Of a stretch of 64,000 nt of DNA, positions 55,976-64,000 are shown piece by piece. The stretch is from an uncultured Oscillospiraceae bacterium (GTDB lineage: Bacteria; Bacillota; Clostridia; Oscillospirales; Oscillospiraceae): positions 1 to 64,000 of the forward strand of contig CANQRM010000011.1 of assembly GCA_947626265.1 (NCBI GenBank), read 5' to 3'. Below the pieces are notes generated by a model. The model was not told the origin of the DNA. It saw nothing but the letters and a program-made list of their open reading frames with translations, and did not search any database. The translations under genes and the position numbers were made by a program. How positions within the stretch are numbered: position 1 is the first letter of the stretch; every line of letters starts with the position of its first letter.

Positions 55976-57361
55976 ATGGCAAACGAAAACCCCACCCTGC
56001 GCCCCTTCGGCATAAGGGATAAGCTGGGCTACATGTTCGGTGACTTCGGCAACGACTTCACCTTCATCCTGTCCTCTTCCCTGCTGATGAAGTTCTACAC
56101 GGACGTTATGGGCGTCAGCGCCGGCCTCGTCGGCATCATGATGATGCTGGCCCGTTTCGTGGACGCGTTCACCGACGTGACCATGGGCCAGATCGTGGAC
56201 CGCTCCAAGCCCACCAAGGACGGCAAGTTCAAGCCCTGGCTGCGCCGGATGTGCGGCCCCGTGGCGGTGGCCTCCTTCCTGCTGTATGCCACCTGGTTCA
56301 AGGACATGGCCATGGGCTTCAAGATCTTCTGGATGTTCTTCACCTACCTCCTCTGGGGCAGCGTGTTCTACACCTCCATCAACATCCCCTACGGCTCCAT
56401 GGCGTCCGCCATCTCCGCTGAGCCCAAGGACCGCGCAGAGCTGTCCACCTTCCGCACCATCGGCGCCACCCTCGCCGGCACCTGCATCGGCGTGATCATG
56501 CCCCTCATCATCTACTACACCAACGAAGCCGGCCAGCAGGTCATGGCCCCCAACAAGGTCATCATCTTCTCCCTGATCTGCTCCATCGGCGCGGTGGTGT
56601 GCTATCTGCTCTGCTTCCACATGACCACCGAGCGCGTGAAGGTGGAGCAGAAGACCGAGAAGTTCAATCTCGGCAAGCTCCTCAAGGGTCTGGTCACCAA
56701 CAAGGCCCTGATCGGCATCGTGGTGGCCTCCATCTGCCAGCTGCTTGTCCAGCTGACCAGCCAGGGCATGATGGCCTATGTGTACCCCAACTACTTCGGC
56801 AACATCCAGGCCCAGTCCATGGCCGGTCTCGTGGGCACCGCCATCACCCTGATCTGCTCCGTGTTCGTGGTGAAGCTGTCCACCAAGTTCGGCCGCAAGG
56901 AGCTGGGCATCTACGCCTCCATCCTGGGCACCGTGGTGTTCGTCATCGCCTTCATCATGCACACCCATAACGCTTGGGTGTTCCTGGGCCTGTACTCCGT
57001 CAGCTACATAGGCCTGGCCATCTTCTCCCTGATCTGCTGGGCCATGATCACCGACGTCATCGACGACACCGAGGTGCGCACCGGCTCCCGCTCCGACGGC
57101 GAGATATACTCCGTGTACTCCTTCGCCCGGAAGCTGGGCCAGGCGGCCTCCTCCGGCGTCACCGGCCTGCTGCTGACCATGATCGGCTACACCGCCGAGA
57201 CCCAGTTCGAAGAGAGCGTCACCAACGGCATCTACAACATCACCTGCCTGGTGCCCGCCATCGGCTACGCCCTGCTGGCAGTGGTGCTGATCTTCCTCTA
57301 CCCGCTGAACAAGAAGCGCGTGGAGTCCAACGTGGCCACCCTCGCGGAGCGCCGCAAGTAA
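55976..57361 (+). CDS. GPH-family glycoside:cation symporter
   Basis: A 461-residue twelve-helix MFS transporter of the MelB/UidB/XynP group. DKLGYMFGDFGNDFTFILSSSLLMKFYTDVMGVSAG is the characteristic start; FVDAFTDVTMGQIVDRSKPTKDGKFKPWLRR is the GPH loop 2-3 signature, and WAMITDVIDDTEVRTGSRSDGEIYS the loop 10-11 signature. It would import the glycosides degraded by the GH3 and GH2 enzymes in symport with Na+ or H+. RBS AAAAGGAG. Last gene of the operon. Confidence 0.93.
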   Translation: MANENPTLRPFGIRDKLGYMFGDFGNDFTFILSSSLLMKFYTDVMGVSAGLVGIMMMLARFVDAFTDVTMGQIVDRSKPTKDGKFKPWLRRMCGPVAVASFLLYATWFKDMAMGFKIFWMFFTYLLWGSVFYTSINIPYGSMASAISAEPKDRAELSTFRTIGATLAGTCIGVIMPLIIYYTNEAGQQVMAPNKVIIFSLICSIGAVVCYLLCFHMTTERVKVEQKTEKFNLGKLLKGLVTNKALIGIVVASICQLLVQLTSQGMMAYVYPNYFGNIQAQSMAGLVGTAITLICSVFVVKLSTKFGRKELGIYASILGTVVFVIAFIMHTHNAWVFLGLYSVSYIGLAIFSLICWAMITDVIDDTEVRTGSRSDGEIYSVYSFARKLGQAASSGVTGLLLTMIGYTAETQFEESVTNGIYNITCLVPAIGYALLAVVLIFLYPLNKKRVESNVATLAERRK

Positions 57362-57371
57362 GTTCTGTGCC

Positions 57372-57400
57372 CGCCGGCGGGTCCCCCGGACCCGCCGGCG
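57372..57400 (+). other. Long GC hairpin after the sugar symporter
   Basis: A perfect 13-bp stem CGCCGGCGGGTCC with a CCC loop and no T tail, 10 nt after the stop codon. More likely a 3' stabilising hairpin; the true terminator lies 25 nt further on. Confidence 0.6.
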
Positions 57401-57422
57401 TGCAGAAGATACTCTCCCAACG

Positions 57423-57454
57423 AAAAAGCTCCGGTTTCGACCGGAGCTTTTTTG
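57423..57454. terminator. Bidirectional terminator, symporter / AEC permease
   Basis: AAAAAGCTCCGG pairs with CCGGAGCTTTTTT around TTTCGA; T tracts on both strands. Confidence 0.9.
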
Positions 57455-57475
57455 TATGTAATTTTAGGTCGGCAT

Positions 57476-58411
57476 TTATCCCCGCATGGCGAACACGGCC
57501 AGGACCGCGAAGGCCGCCAGGGTCAACAGCGTGCTCAGGGACATGGTGGCCGACACATAGTCCCGCTGGCCCTCGAACTTTCCCGTCACCGGGATGACGA
57601 AGGACGCCGGCAGGGAGAAGGCCAGCATCAGCGCGAAGAGCATGGACCTGGGGATGGCCCCGAAGAGGGAGATAATGGCTATGCTCACGCCGCAGAAGGC
57701 CCACATCACCAGAAGCCGACCTATGGCGGTCATGGCGACCGGCTTCATGAGGGACTTATCCAGCGCCGCGTCATGGCCCAGGGTCAGCAGCACCAGCACG
57801 CCGGTGGGCGCGGTGATGTAGTTGATGACGGCGGCGTAGATATCATAGCCGGCGTTGGATTCCAGCCACTCGTCCACCCCCAGCAGGCCAAGGGCGATGC
57901 CGATGAGCATGGCGTCGAAGGCGGGGGACGTGAGCGCCTGCCGGGCCACATCCTTTATTTTGGGGCTCTCCCCCTCTGTGATCTTCAAAATGGGCACCAC
58001 CAGCAGGAACAGGAACACCGTGTGGCCCACGTCGATGATGGCCATGTCGCTGGTCCCCTGCTGACCGAAGAGCATGGCGATCAGGGGGTAGCCGATGGAG
58101 CCGCACTCCATGGTGGCGAACAGAAACGGCATGGCGCCGCCCCGGCCGGGGAAGAACTTCCGCAGGGCAAAGCCCAGGGCGAACTCCGCCGTCACGGCCA
58201 CGAACACCACGATGATGACGCTCAGGGACTGGACGGTGTAGTCCGCGAACAAAAACGCGTTCAAGAGCACCGCCGGGAGCATGATGTAGCTGACCAGGTT
58301 TTTTAAGGTCTGGCACCCGGAGGCGTCCAGGATATGCAGCCGCCGGCAGACCATGCCGCAGACGAAGGCGGTCATGATGGGCAGCAAGATACGGATGACG
58401 GAAGCGACCAT
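57476..58411 (-). CDS. AEC-family (auxin-efflux-carrier-like) permease
   Basis: A 311-residue membrane protein with ten hydrophobic helices in the AEC arrangement. It begins MVASVIRILLPIMTAFVCGMVCRRLHILDASGCQTLKNLVSYIMLPAVLLNAFLF and has the second-half repeat CGVSIAIISLFGAIPRSMLFALMLAFSLPASFVIPV. Substrates of AEC proteins include malate, other dicarboxylates and, in plants, auxin. Only a terminator separates it from lsrF, and no room remains for a separate promoter, so it may be expressed by read-through from the lsr operon. AAGGGGG precedes the ATG. Confidence 0.87.
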   Translation of the reverse strand: MVASVIRILLPIMTAFVCGMVCRRLHILDASGCQTLKNLVSYIMLPAVLLNAFLFADYTVQSLSVIIVVFVAVTAEFALGFALRKFFPGRGGAMPFLFATMECGSIGYPLIAMLFGQQGTSDMAIIDVGHTVFLFLLVVPILKITEGESPKIKDVARQALTSPAFDAMLIGIALGLLGVDEWLESNAGYDIYAAVINYITAPTGVLVLLTLGHDAALDKSLMKPVAMTAIGRLLVMWAFCGVSIAIISLFGAIPRSMLFALMLAFSLPASFVIPVTGKFEGQRDYVSATMSLSTLLTLAAFAVLAVFAMRG

Positions 58412-58439
58412 AGGCCGGTCCCCCTTTTCTCAGAAGATA

Positions 58440-58470
58440 AAGACCGGACGCCCGGGGCGCCCGGTCTTAT
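58440..58470 (-). terminator. Terminator after lsrF
   Basis: AAGACCGGACGCCC pairs with GGCGCCCGGTCTT with one mismatch; TTTATCTT follows on the minus strand. It may be leaky toward the AEC gene. Confidence 0.75.
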
Positions 58471-58487
58471 GCGCGTATGAGGAAGGC

Positions 58488-59369
58488 TTACGCCTTTATG
58501 GCGTCGTGATAGAACTCCAGGGCCTCCTTGTCGGTGGCGCCCTTGTGCACGATCATGGCCACCGCCTGGGCCATGGCCTCGGGGTGCTCGCTCTGGAAGA
58601 TGTTCCGGCCCATGTCCACGCCGTGGGCGCCCTTCTGCATGACGCCATAGGCCATCTTCAGCGCGTCCGGCTCGGCCAGCTTCTTGCCTCCGGCCACCAC
58701 GATGGGCACCGGGCAGGCCGCCACCACTTCCTCGAAGTTCTCGCAGTCATATGTCTTGACCACCTGCACGCCCATCTCGGCGATGATGCGGGTGGCAAGC
58801 TTGAAAAACCGGTCGGTGCGGGCCATATCCTTCCCCACGGCGCAGACGCCCATGGTGGGGATGGAATAGCGCATGCCGGCGTTGATGACTTGGTTCAGGT
58901 TGTCCAGGCTGGAGAGCTGCCCGTCCGCGCCGATGAAGGTCTGCACGGCCATGCAGTCGGCGCCCATGCGGATGGCATCCTCGATGTCCACCGCCACCAC
59001 CTCATGGCTCAGGTCGTCCTGGAGCATAGAGGAGCCGGAGGTGACCCGCAGGGCCAGGCTCTTCACCGTCTCCGGGGCCACGCAGGTGCGAAGCGCCCCG
59101 CGGGTGCCCATGAAGCAGTCCACGTAGGGGGTCAGCCGGGGCAGCAGCAGGTCCAGCCGCTCCAGACCCGCGGTGGAGCCCATGAAATAGCCGTGGTCAA
59201 AGGCGAACATGACGGTGTTGCCGCTCTCGGGGTTGAAAATATTGGCCATGTGGCGTTTCATGCCCCAGTCCAGGCTGTTGATGCCCTTGAGATAAAATCC
59301 CTTCTGGTTGGCAAAGGGTACGTCCACATGATAGTCCTTTGAGACCTTCAGGCCCTCCAGATCAGCCAT
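58488..59369 (-). CDS. lsrF: LsrF-like 3-hydroxy-5-phosphonooxypentane-2,4-dione thiolase
   Basis: A 293-residue class I aldolase-fold enzyme matching E. coli LsrF throughout: LKGINSLDWGMKRHMANIFNPESGNTVMFAFDHGYFMG, then PTMGVCAVGKDMARTDRFFKLATRIIAEMG, then VVKTYDCENF with the Schiff-base Lys near 205, and ACPVPIVVAGGKKL plus GVDMGRNIFQSEHP. LsrF transfers an acetyl group from the phospho-AI-2 product to CoA, making DHAP and acetyl-CoA. It is the last gene of the lsr operon here, 102 nt after lsrB. LsrG is not in the window. Confidence 0.9.
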   Translation of the reverse strand: MADLEGLKVSKDYHVDVPFANQKGFYLKGINSLDWGMKRHMANIFNPESGNTVMFAFDHGYFMGSTAGLERLDLLLPRLTPYVDCFMGTRGALRTCVAPETVKSLALRVTSGSSMLQDDLSHEVVAVDIEDAIRMGADCMAVQTFIGADGQLSSLDNLNQVINAGMRYSIPTMGVCAVGKDMARTDRFFKLATRIIAEMGVQVVKTYDCENFEEVVAACPVPIVVAGGKKLAEPDALKMAYGVMQKGAHGVDMGRNIFQSEHPEAMAQAVAMIVHKGATDKEALEFYHDAIKA

Positions 59370-59422
59370 AATACACTCTCCTTTAGTCGAAAGTTTGCAG
59401 TTTTCGCGTTTGTTTTACAGGG

Positions 59423-59450
59423 TCTCCCCCGCCGCGAACGGCGGGGGAGA
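59423..59450 (-). other. Hairpin in the lsrB-lsrF gap
   Basis: A perfect 12-bp stem TCTCCCCCGCCG with a CGAA loop between lsrB and lsrF; on minus the sequence after it is CCCTGTAAAAC, with no T tract. Probably an mRNA stabiliser or attenuator that raises the level of the binding protein over the enzyme. Confidence 0.6.
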
Positions 59451-59471
59451 TGGTTCGCTTAGGGAAGAAAC

Positions 59472-60545
59472 TCAGAAGTCGTAGTTGTCCATGTTCTCGG
59501 CGTTGAACACAGCGCGCTCAGGCAGCAGCACAACACCGTTGTTGACGTCGGCAGTCTCGTCGTCGGGGTTCAGGCAGTCGTTGGCCATGACCTCCACGTC
59601 GCCGATGCCGGGGACGCTGATGGTATCGCCCACGGTGACCTCATTGCCGGCGGCCAGGTAAGCGGCCACATAGCAGCCCAGAGCGCCCTGGATCTTGCAG
59701 TCCCACAGGCCCCAGTTGAACAGGGTGCCGTTGGTGCAGTAGCCCTTGATGGCGTTGGGGGTGGCGAAACCGGTGATGGTCACGTCGTCCTTGGTCAGGC
59801 CCTTGTTCTCGGCAGCCTGCAGCTGGCCGGGCAGAGCGGTGGAGTCGTTGCAGATGATGAGGTCGATGTCGGGATGCGCGTCCAGAACGGCCTCGCCCAC
59901 GGTGATGGACTTCTCAGCATCCTGCTCAGAGTAGTAGTTGTCGGGCTCCACGTTGGTCCAGTTGGGATAGTTCTCGGCGATGATCTTCTCGCCCTCGACC
60001 TGCCAGGAGTTCTGGTCGGTCACGGTCGCCTGAGAGTAGTGCCAGCAGTAGTTGACCTCGTCGGCGGCGGGGTCGACGCCGCGGTCCTCAAGACCGGCGA
60101 CAGCCAGGTCCACCAGCATCTGGCCCAGGACCTCAGGAGTGCCCTGAGAGACCATCAGGTCACGGTCGGCGACCAGGGCGTCGGAGTCCCAGGTGGTCAC
60201 GACCACGCCAGCGGCGCGGGCTTCCTGCAGCGCGTCGGACACGCCGGCGGCGTCAACGGTGGAGATGCAGATGGCATCCACGCCGGAGGCGACAGCCTGG
60301 TTGATGACGGCGACCTGCGCGGCAGCGGAGGCGGTGGCGTCGCCCATGTACTCCACGGTGATGCCCCAGTCCTCAGCGAACTCCTGGGCACCCTGGTTGG
60401 CGACCTCGAAGAACGCGTTGCCGGTCACCTTGGGGATGAAGGCGACGGTCATGCCCTCGACGGAAGCGGGCTCAGCGGCAAAGGCGACAGCGCCCAGGCT
60501 GAGGACCATGACCAGCGCGAGGATGATGGATACGGTTTTCTTCAT
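59472..60545 (-). CDS. lsrB: Autoinducer-2-binding protein LsrB-like
   Basis: A 357-residue exported solute-binding protein; signal peptide to AVAFAAE near 25. Key ligand residues of LsrB appear in place: Lys39 (AFIPKVTG), Asp120/Asp122 (TWDSDA), Asp177-Gln178 (TVTDQNSW) and Pro239 (STALPG). The following Ala that contacts ligand in Salmonella is Gln here (LPGQ against LPAA), a possible shift in fine specificity. The C terminus VVLLPERAVFNAENMDNYDF is nearly the enteric ending. It has no lipobox, so a membrane anchor is unclear. Between lsrD and lsrF. Confidence 0.88.
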   Translation of the reverse strand: MKKTVSIILALVMVLSLGAVAFAAEPASVEGMTVAFIPKVTGNAFFEVANQGAQEFAEDWGITVEYMGDATASAAAQVAVINQAVASGVDAICISTVDAAGVSDALQEARAAGVVVTTWDSDALVADRDLMVSQGTPEVLGQMLVDLAVAGLEDRGVDPAADEVNYCWHYSQATVTDQNSWQVEGEKIIAENYPNWTNVEPDNYYSEQDAEKSITVGEAVLDAHPDIDLIICNDSTALPGQLQAAENKGLTKDDVTITGFATPNAIKGYCTNGTLFNWGLWDCKIQGALGCYVAAYLAAGNEVTVGDTISVPGIGDVEVMANDCLNPDDETADVNNGVVLLPERAVFNAENMDNYDF

Positions 60546-60604
60546 GTTGATATCCTCCTAAATTATTTATATCCCGGGGCCCATGACTCCCCTGAATACC
60601 GATG

Positions 60605-61627
60605 TTACGAGCCGGCCTTTTCCTTTTTGGGCCGGAGCTTTCCCAGCTTCGCCTGGACGGAGGGCATGTTCACCAATGCGCGGCCCACCACCACGACCAC
60701 CAGCAGCACGCCGATGGGGATGTCCAGATACTGGGTGTTGATCTTGAAGCACAGCGGCATGCCGAACCTAAGAAGGCCAATGGCGATGGACGCCAGGGCG
60801 GTGCCCAAAATGGAGCCCTTGCCGCCGGTGGAGAGAGTACCGCCCAGCACGCAGGCGGTGATGATGTTCATGGTGAGGTTGCCGCCGATATCGCTCTTGG
60901 AGGTGCCCAGATACGCGGTCATGACCACGCCCGCGACGGCGGCGGACACGGCCGCCAGGATGTAGGTGCTCATGATGATGAGGCGGCTGTTGATGCCGGA
61001 ATACTCCGCGGCGGTCTGGTTCACGCCCACCAGGTATATCTTCCGGCCGTACTTGGTCCGGTGCAGCAGAAACCACGCGAACACCGCGAGCAGCAGGAAA
61101 ATGATGATCTGCATGGGGACCACGCCGAAGACCTTCGTCTTGCTGATGGCCTTGAAGGCGTCAGGGAAGCCGCTGATGCCCTTATAGGCCTCCGTGCTGG
61201 AGAGAGAGGACACCAGCAGCGCCAGGCCCGAATACAGGAAGCTGCCGCCCAGCGTCACCACCATGGCCTGCACGCCGCAGTACGCCACGAAAAACCCGCT
61301 CAGCGCCCCGCACAATGCCGCGCAGAACACTGCCAGCGCCACTGCCGCCCAGATGTTCAGACCGAAGTCCTGCCAGGCCACGCCGATGATGATGGACGTA
61401 AGGCCCACGATGGACGACACCTGGATGTCGATGCCGCCGGTGATCATCACCATGGTGACGAAGATGGAGATGATGCAGATGGAGATGAAGTCGTTGGAGG
61501 CCGTCATCAGAAGGGGGATGCGCAGGAACTTGGGGTTGGCGGAGCCGAACACCACGAACTCCAGCACCAGCAGCAGCACCAGAAAGCTGTTCCAGCCCGC
61601 GTTGGGCCCCTTAAAGAGCTTCTTCAT
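60605..61627 (-). CDS. lsrD: AI-2 ABC transporter permease LsrD-like
   Basis: A 340-residue permease of the ribose/AI-2 type with eight to ten helices: VMITGGIDIQVSSIVGLTSIIIGVAWQ is the classic EAA-like region, VTLGGSFLYSGLALLVSS and INSRLIIMSTYILAAVSAAVAGVVMTAYLG follow, and ACVLGGTLSTGGKGSILGTAL ends the core. It overlaps lsrC by 4 nt (ATGA). LsrC and LsrD form the membrane channel served by LsrA. It is followed by 59 nt and lsrB. Confidence 0.86.
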   Translation of the reverse strand: MKKLFKGPNAGWNSFLVLLLVLEFVVFGSANPKFLRIPLLMTASNDFISICIISIFVTMVMITGGIDIQVSSIVGLTSIIIGVAWQDFGLNIWAAVALAVFCAALCGALSGFFVAYCGVQAMVVTLGGSFLYSGLALLVSSLSSTEAYKGISGFPDAFKAISKTKVFGVVPMQIIIFLLLAVFAWFLLHRTKYGRKIYLVGVNQTAAEYSGINSRLIIMSTYILAAVSAAVAGVVMTAYLGTSKSDIGGNLTMNIITACVLGGTLSTGGKGSILGTALASIAIGLLRFGMPLCFKINTQYLDIPIGVLLVVVVVGRALVNMPSVQAKLGKLRPKKEKAGS

Positions 61628-62634
61628 TCCGCCGCCTCCTTCGTCACTTTCTCTGTGCGGGCGGCCAGCCGGGCCCGGCGGTTCTTCACCGCGGCCCGCT
61701 TCTGCAGCAGCGCGTCGGCCACCACGATAGTCATCAGTATCACGCCGGTGATGGCGTTATCGTAGTTGGAGGAGAAGCCCATGAACACCAGCAGGTAGCT
61801 GATGGAGGCCATGATCACCGCGCCGATGGCGGCGCCGATCACCGTGCCCACGCCGCCGGAGAGGCTTATGCCGCCCAGCACGCAGGCGGCCACCGCCTTC
61901 ATCTCATAGCCGTTGCCGCTAAGGGAAGTCACGATGCCGATGCGGCTGGCGAAGATGATGCCGCCCAGAGCGGCCATGACGCCGCATATCACGTAGGCCC
62001 ATATCTTCGTGGCCGTGGCGGGGATGCCCACCAGGTCCGCGCCGCCGGCGTTGTCGCCCACGGCGATGAAGTACCGGCCCTTCCTCGTGCGGGTCAGCAG
62101 GATATGTATCACGATGGTCAGCAGCACCGCGCAGCAGTAGTAGATGGAGAAGTTGCCGATGAGGGTCATGGACGAGATGTCCTTAAAGCTCTTGGGCAGC
62201 TGGTTGACCTGCTGCACGCCCACGGTCAGGTACATGAGCCCCCGCAGGATGCCGTTGGTGCCCAGGGTGAAGATCAGCGACGGCACCTTCATCACCGCCA
62301 CGCCCCAGCCGTTGATGAGGCCCACGATCACGCCGATGACCAGCCCTACGCCGAAGGCCAGAAACCAGTTCTGGCCGTTCTGGATCATGGTGCCCACCAC
62401 CGCGGCCACGAACCCCAGGTTGGAGCCCACGGACACGTCTATCTCGCCGGTAAAGATGGCGAAGGCCATGCCCACGGCGATGAGGGTGTACACCACCGAG
62501 GTGTTGAAGCAGGCCGTGACGTTCTCCGCCTTCAGGAAGCTGGGGTTGATCACGCCCACGATGAGGAACAGCGCCACCAGGAAGCAGAAACTGGATACCT
62601 CCCGGGCCTTGAGGACTTTTTTGATCACGCTCAC
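61624..62634 (-). CDS. lsrC: AI-2 ABC transporter permease LsrC-like
   Basis: A 336-residue permease parallel to LsrD: AFAIFTGEIDVSVGSNLGFVAAVVG, VPSLIFTLGTNGILRGLMYL, GVQQVNQLPKSF and ACVLGGISLSGGVGTVIGAAI. It starts at GTG 62634, overlapping the lsrA stop (GTGA), and is itself overlapped by lsrD. The name rests on position (first permease after the ATPase, as in E. coli lsrACDB) and on the motif style. Coupled translation of the three subunits is expected. Confidence 0.86.
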   Translation of the reverse strand: MSVIKKVLKAREVSSFCFLVALFLIVGVINPSFLKAENVTACFNTSVVYTLIAVGMAFAIFTGEIDVSVGSNLGFVAAVVGTMIQNGQNWFLAFGVGLVIGVIVGLINGWGVAVMKVPSLIFTLGTNGILRGLMYLTVGVQQVNQLPKSFKDISSMTLIGNFSIYYCCAVLLTIVIHILLTRTRKGRYFIAVGDNAGGADLVGIPATATKIWAYVICGVMAALGGIIFASRIGIVTSLSGNGYEMKAVAACVLGGISLSGGVGTVIGAAIGAVIMASISYLLVFMGFSSNYDNAITGVILMTIVVADALLQKRAAVKNRRARLAARTEKVTKEAAE

Positions 62635-64000
62635 GCTCCGATCTCCTCCTCCCCGGCGATACCGAAGGCGGCCGCCATCAGGTTGTCCTGATTGATATCG
62701 CCCTTTTTGAATTCCGCGTTGATGCGGCCCTGATACATGGTCACCGCCCTATCGGCCAGCTCCACGATCTCCTCCATGTCGCTGGAGATGAGCAGCACGC
62801 TCACGCCCTGCTCCCGGAGCTGGTGGATGATGCTGTACACGTCGCCGCGGGCGGCGGCGTCGATGCCGCGGGTGGGTTCGTCCAGGATGACGATCTTGGG
62901 CTCCGGCGCCAGGGAGCGGCCTATGACCACCTTCTGCTGGTTGCCGCCGGAGAGGCTGCCCAAGAGCTGGTCCTGGCCGGTGATCTTGGTGCGGAAGCTC
63001 TTCACGTATTTGTCGGTGATCTCCCGCTCCGCCTTCCGGCTTAAGAACACCTTCCCCAGCGCGCCCTTATAGAGCGTGGCGCTGGTGGTGTTGGCCGCCA
63101 CGTCGCATATCTTGAACAGGCCGTTCAAATGCCGGTCCTCCGGCACGTAGTTGAGGCCCGCCTCGATGACCTGCTTCGTCTTCTTTCCGGTGATGTCCCG
63201 GCCGTTCAGGAGCACCCTGCCCCCCAGGACCTTGTCCATGCCGAAGATGGTGGTGGCCATCTCCGTGCGCCCGGCGCCCACCACGCCGGCCACGCCCAGC
63301 ACCTCGCCGGGCCATACCTTTAAAGACACATTTGTAAAGCCGTAGCCGCTGAAGCCCTCCAGCTCCAGCACCGGCGCGGCGGAATAGTCCACCGGGGCGG
63401 CGGCCTCCGCGGCCCCATGGGCCTCCGTCTCCGCGTCCGGGGGCAGCAGGCCCTTCACCAGGTCCTCCCGGGTGAACTGGCCCACGGGCCCGTGGATGGT
63501 GATGATGCCGTCGCGCATGATGGCCACGTCGGTGGCGATATCGAACACCTCCGCCAGACGGTGGGTTATGTAGATGATGCCGATGCCCTTCTCCTGCAGT
63601 TCCCGGACCACCTTGAAGAGGCTCTTCACCTCGTCAAAGGTCAGGGCCGAGGTGGGTTCGTCCAGTATCAAAAGCTGGGCGTGGCGGAGGATGCCCCGGA
63701 GGATCTCCACCATCTGCTGCTCGGCGATGGACAGGCCCCCGGCCTTCCGGTTCAGGTCCAGGTCCCAGCCCACGTCCTCCATGACGGCCACCAGTTCCTT
63801 GTGCAGCTCCGCCTTCGGCTGCTTGAAGCCGATGAGCACGTTCTCCTCCACGTTCATGTTGGGGAACAGCAGCGGCTCCTGGGGGACCATGTAGATGCCC
63901 CGGGCCAGGGCAGCGGCGGTGTTGGTCACCGACACCGGCTCCCCGTGGAGCAGCAGCTCCCCCTTGTCATGGGTATAAAGGCCCATGATGATCTTCATCA
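62631..64000 (-). CDS. lsrA: AI-2 ABC transporter ATPase LsrA-like, N terminus missing
   Basis: At least 456 residues of a fused double ABC ATPase; the first Walker A lies beyond the right edge. Visible are GIYMVPQEPLLFPNMNVEENVLIG, matching E. coli LsrA closely, the first signature GGLSIAEQQMVEILRG and LLILDEPTSALT, then in the second half GVAGVVGAGRTEM (Walker A-like), LNYVPEDRHLNGLF, signature GSLSGGNQQKVVIG and VILDEPTRGIDAAARGD. It powers AI-2 import. It overlaps lsrC by 4 nt. The upstream regulator and kinase genes (lsrR, lsrK) cannot be checked here. Confidence 0.87.
   Translation of the reverse strand, partial: MKIIMGLYTHDKGELLLHGEPVSVTNTAAALARGIYMVPQEPLLFPNMNVEENVLIGFKQPKAELHKELVAVMEDVGWDLDLNRKAGGLSIAEQQMVEILRGILRHAQLLILDEPTSALTFDEVKSLFKVVRELQEKGIGIIYITHRLAEVFDIATDVAIMRDGIITIHGPVGQFTREDLVKGLLPPDAETEAHGAAEAAAPVDYSAAPVLELEGFSGYGFTNVSLKVWPGEVLGVAGVVGAGRTEMATTIFGMDKVLGGRVLLNGRDITGKKTKQVIEAGLNYVPEDRHLNGLFKICDVAANTTSATLYKGALGKVFLSRKAEREITDKYVKSFRTKITGQDQLLGSLSGGNQQKVVIGRSLAPEPKIVILDEPTRGIDAAARGDVYSIIHQLREQGVSVLLISSDMEEIVELADRAVTMYQGRINAEFKKGDINQDNLMAAAFGIAGEEEIGA

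Noticed and set aside
53507-56968. 1,153-codon open frame on the minus strand opposite the GH2 and symporter genes
   Set aside because: His/Gly/Val-rich translation typical of the complement of GC-rich genes; no motif, and the plus-strand genes have clear catalytic motifs and ribosome sites.
1-64000. tRNA, rRNA, insertion sequences or prophage
   Set aside because: No transposase, integrase, terminal inverted repeats, rRNA stretches or tRNA-like cloverleafs were recognised by eye; a tRNAscan search would be decisive.

Overview
The window reads as chromosome of a GC-rich, spore-forming, anaerobic Firmicute, most likely an Oscillospiraceae-type gut Clostridium. The grounds are GC-rich codon use with strong Shine-Dalgarno sites, a SpoVAC gene, a cobalamin-dependent methionine synthase whose activation domain is a separate gene, a PadR/DUF4097 pair, SLH and choline-binding-like wall repeats, and a ferredoxin-nitroreductase. 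This is inference from gene content; no rRNA or tRNA gene is visible.

1-21.5 kb is mostly housekeeping: the start of queH, dCMP deaminase, an M20 dipeptidase, a ferredoxin-nitroreductase, an SLH-transglutaminase lipoprotein, two overlapping CobW-type metal GTPases (one with a long His/Asp/Glu tract, one fused to a YcgQ-like domain), a PadR-DUF4097 operon with duplicated palindromic operators, metF convergent with metH plus its reactivation protein, a PAP2 phosphatase, spoVAC, yitT, pyruvate kinase, a Cof phosphatase, a MATE exporter and an HtrA protease. 21.6-27.3 kb encodes a surface-glycan trio (O-antigen-ligase-like protein, polyprenyl-phosphate sugar transferase, GT4 glycosyltransferase) and a secreted VanX-like dipeptidase.

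27.4-44.5 kb is the most unusual part. A minus-strand operon starting near 38.6 kb encodes a methyltransferase-STAS fusion, a free STAS protein, a STAS-aminoglycoside-phosphotransferase-like fusion, a very short HlyD-like protein, two NHLM-type peptide-export ABC proteins (one with a C39 leader peptidase), five small double-glycine-leader peptides (four with zinc-ribbon-like CxC/CxxC cores, one with a short Cys-free 17-residue core) and probably a secreted wall-binding protein. Beyond a MATE gene lie, on the plus strand, an AIM24-family protein and two tandem SLC1-type symporters, each with a degenerate RsbW-like ATPase domain fused at its N terminus. The promoters of the peptide operon, of the AIM24 gene and of the second symporter all carry direct repeats of a 16-bp box (consensus GACYGCGAAAACGTCA) at exactly 21-bp period, ending 10-11 nt before the -35. 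That spacing resembles LytTR-type bacteriocin regulator sites. The region therefore looks like one regulon joining peptide export with STAS/RsbW-like partner switching and symporters.

44.6-57.4 kb holds a serine esterase, a further MATE exporter, ferritin, a coiled-coil protein and a LysR regulator divergent from a glycoside-use operon (HAD phosphatase, two GH3 enzymes, one GH2 enzyme, a GPH sugar symporter). 57.5-64 kb is an AEC permease and, running off the end of the window, an autoinducer-2 uptake operon in the enteric order lsrA-C-D-B-F.
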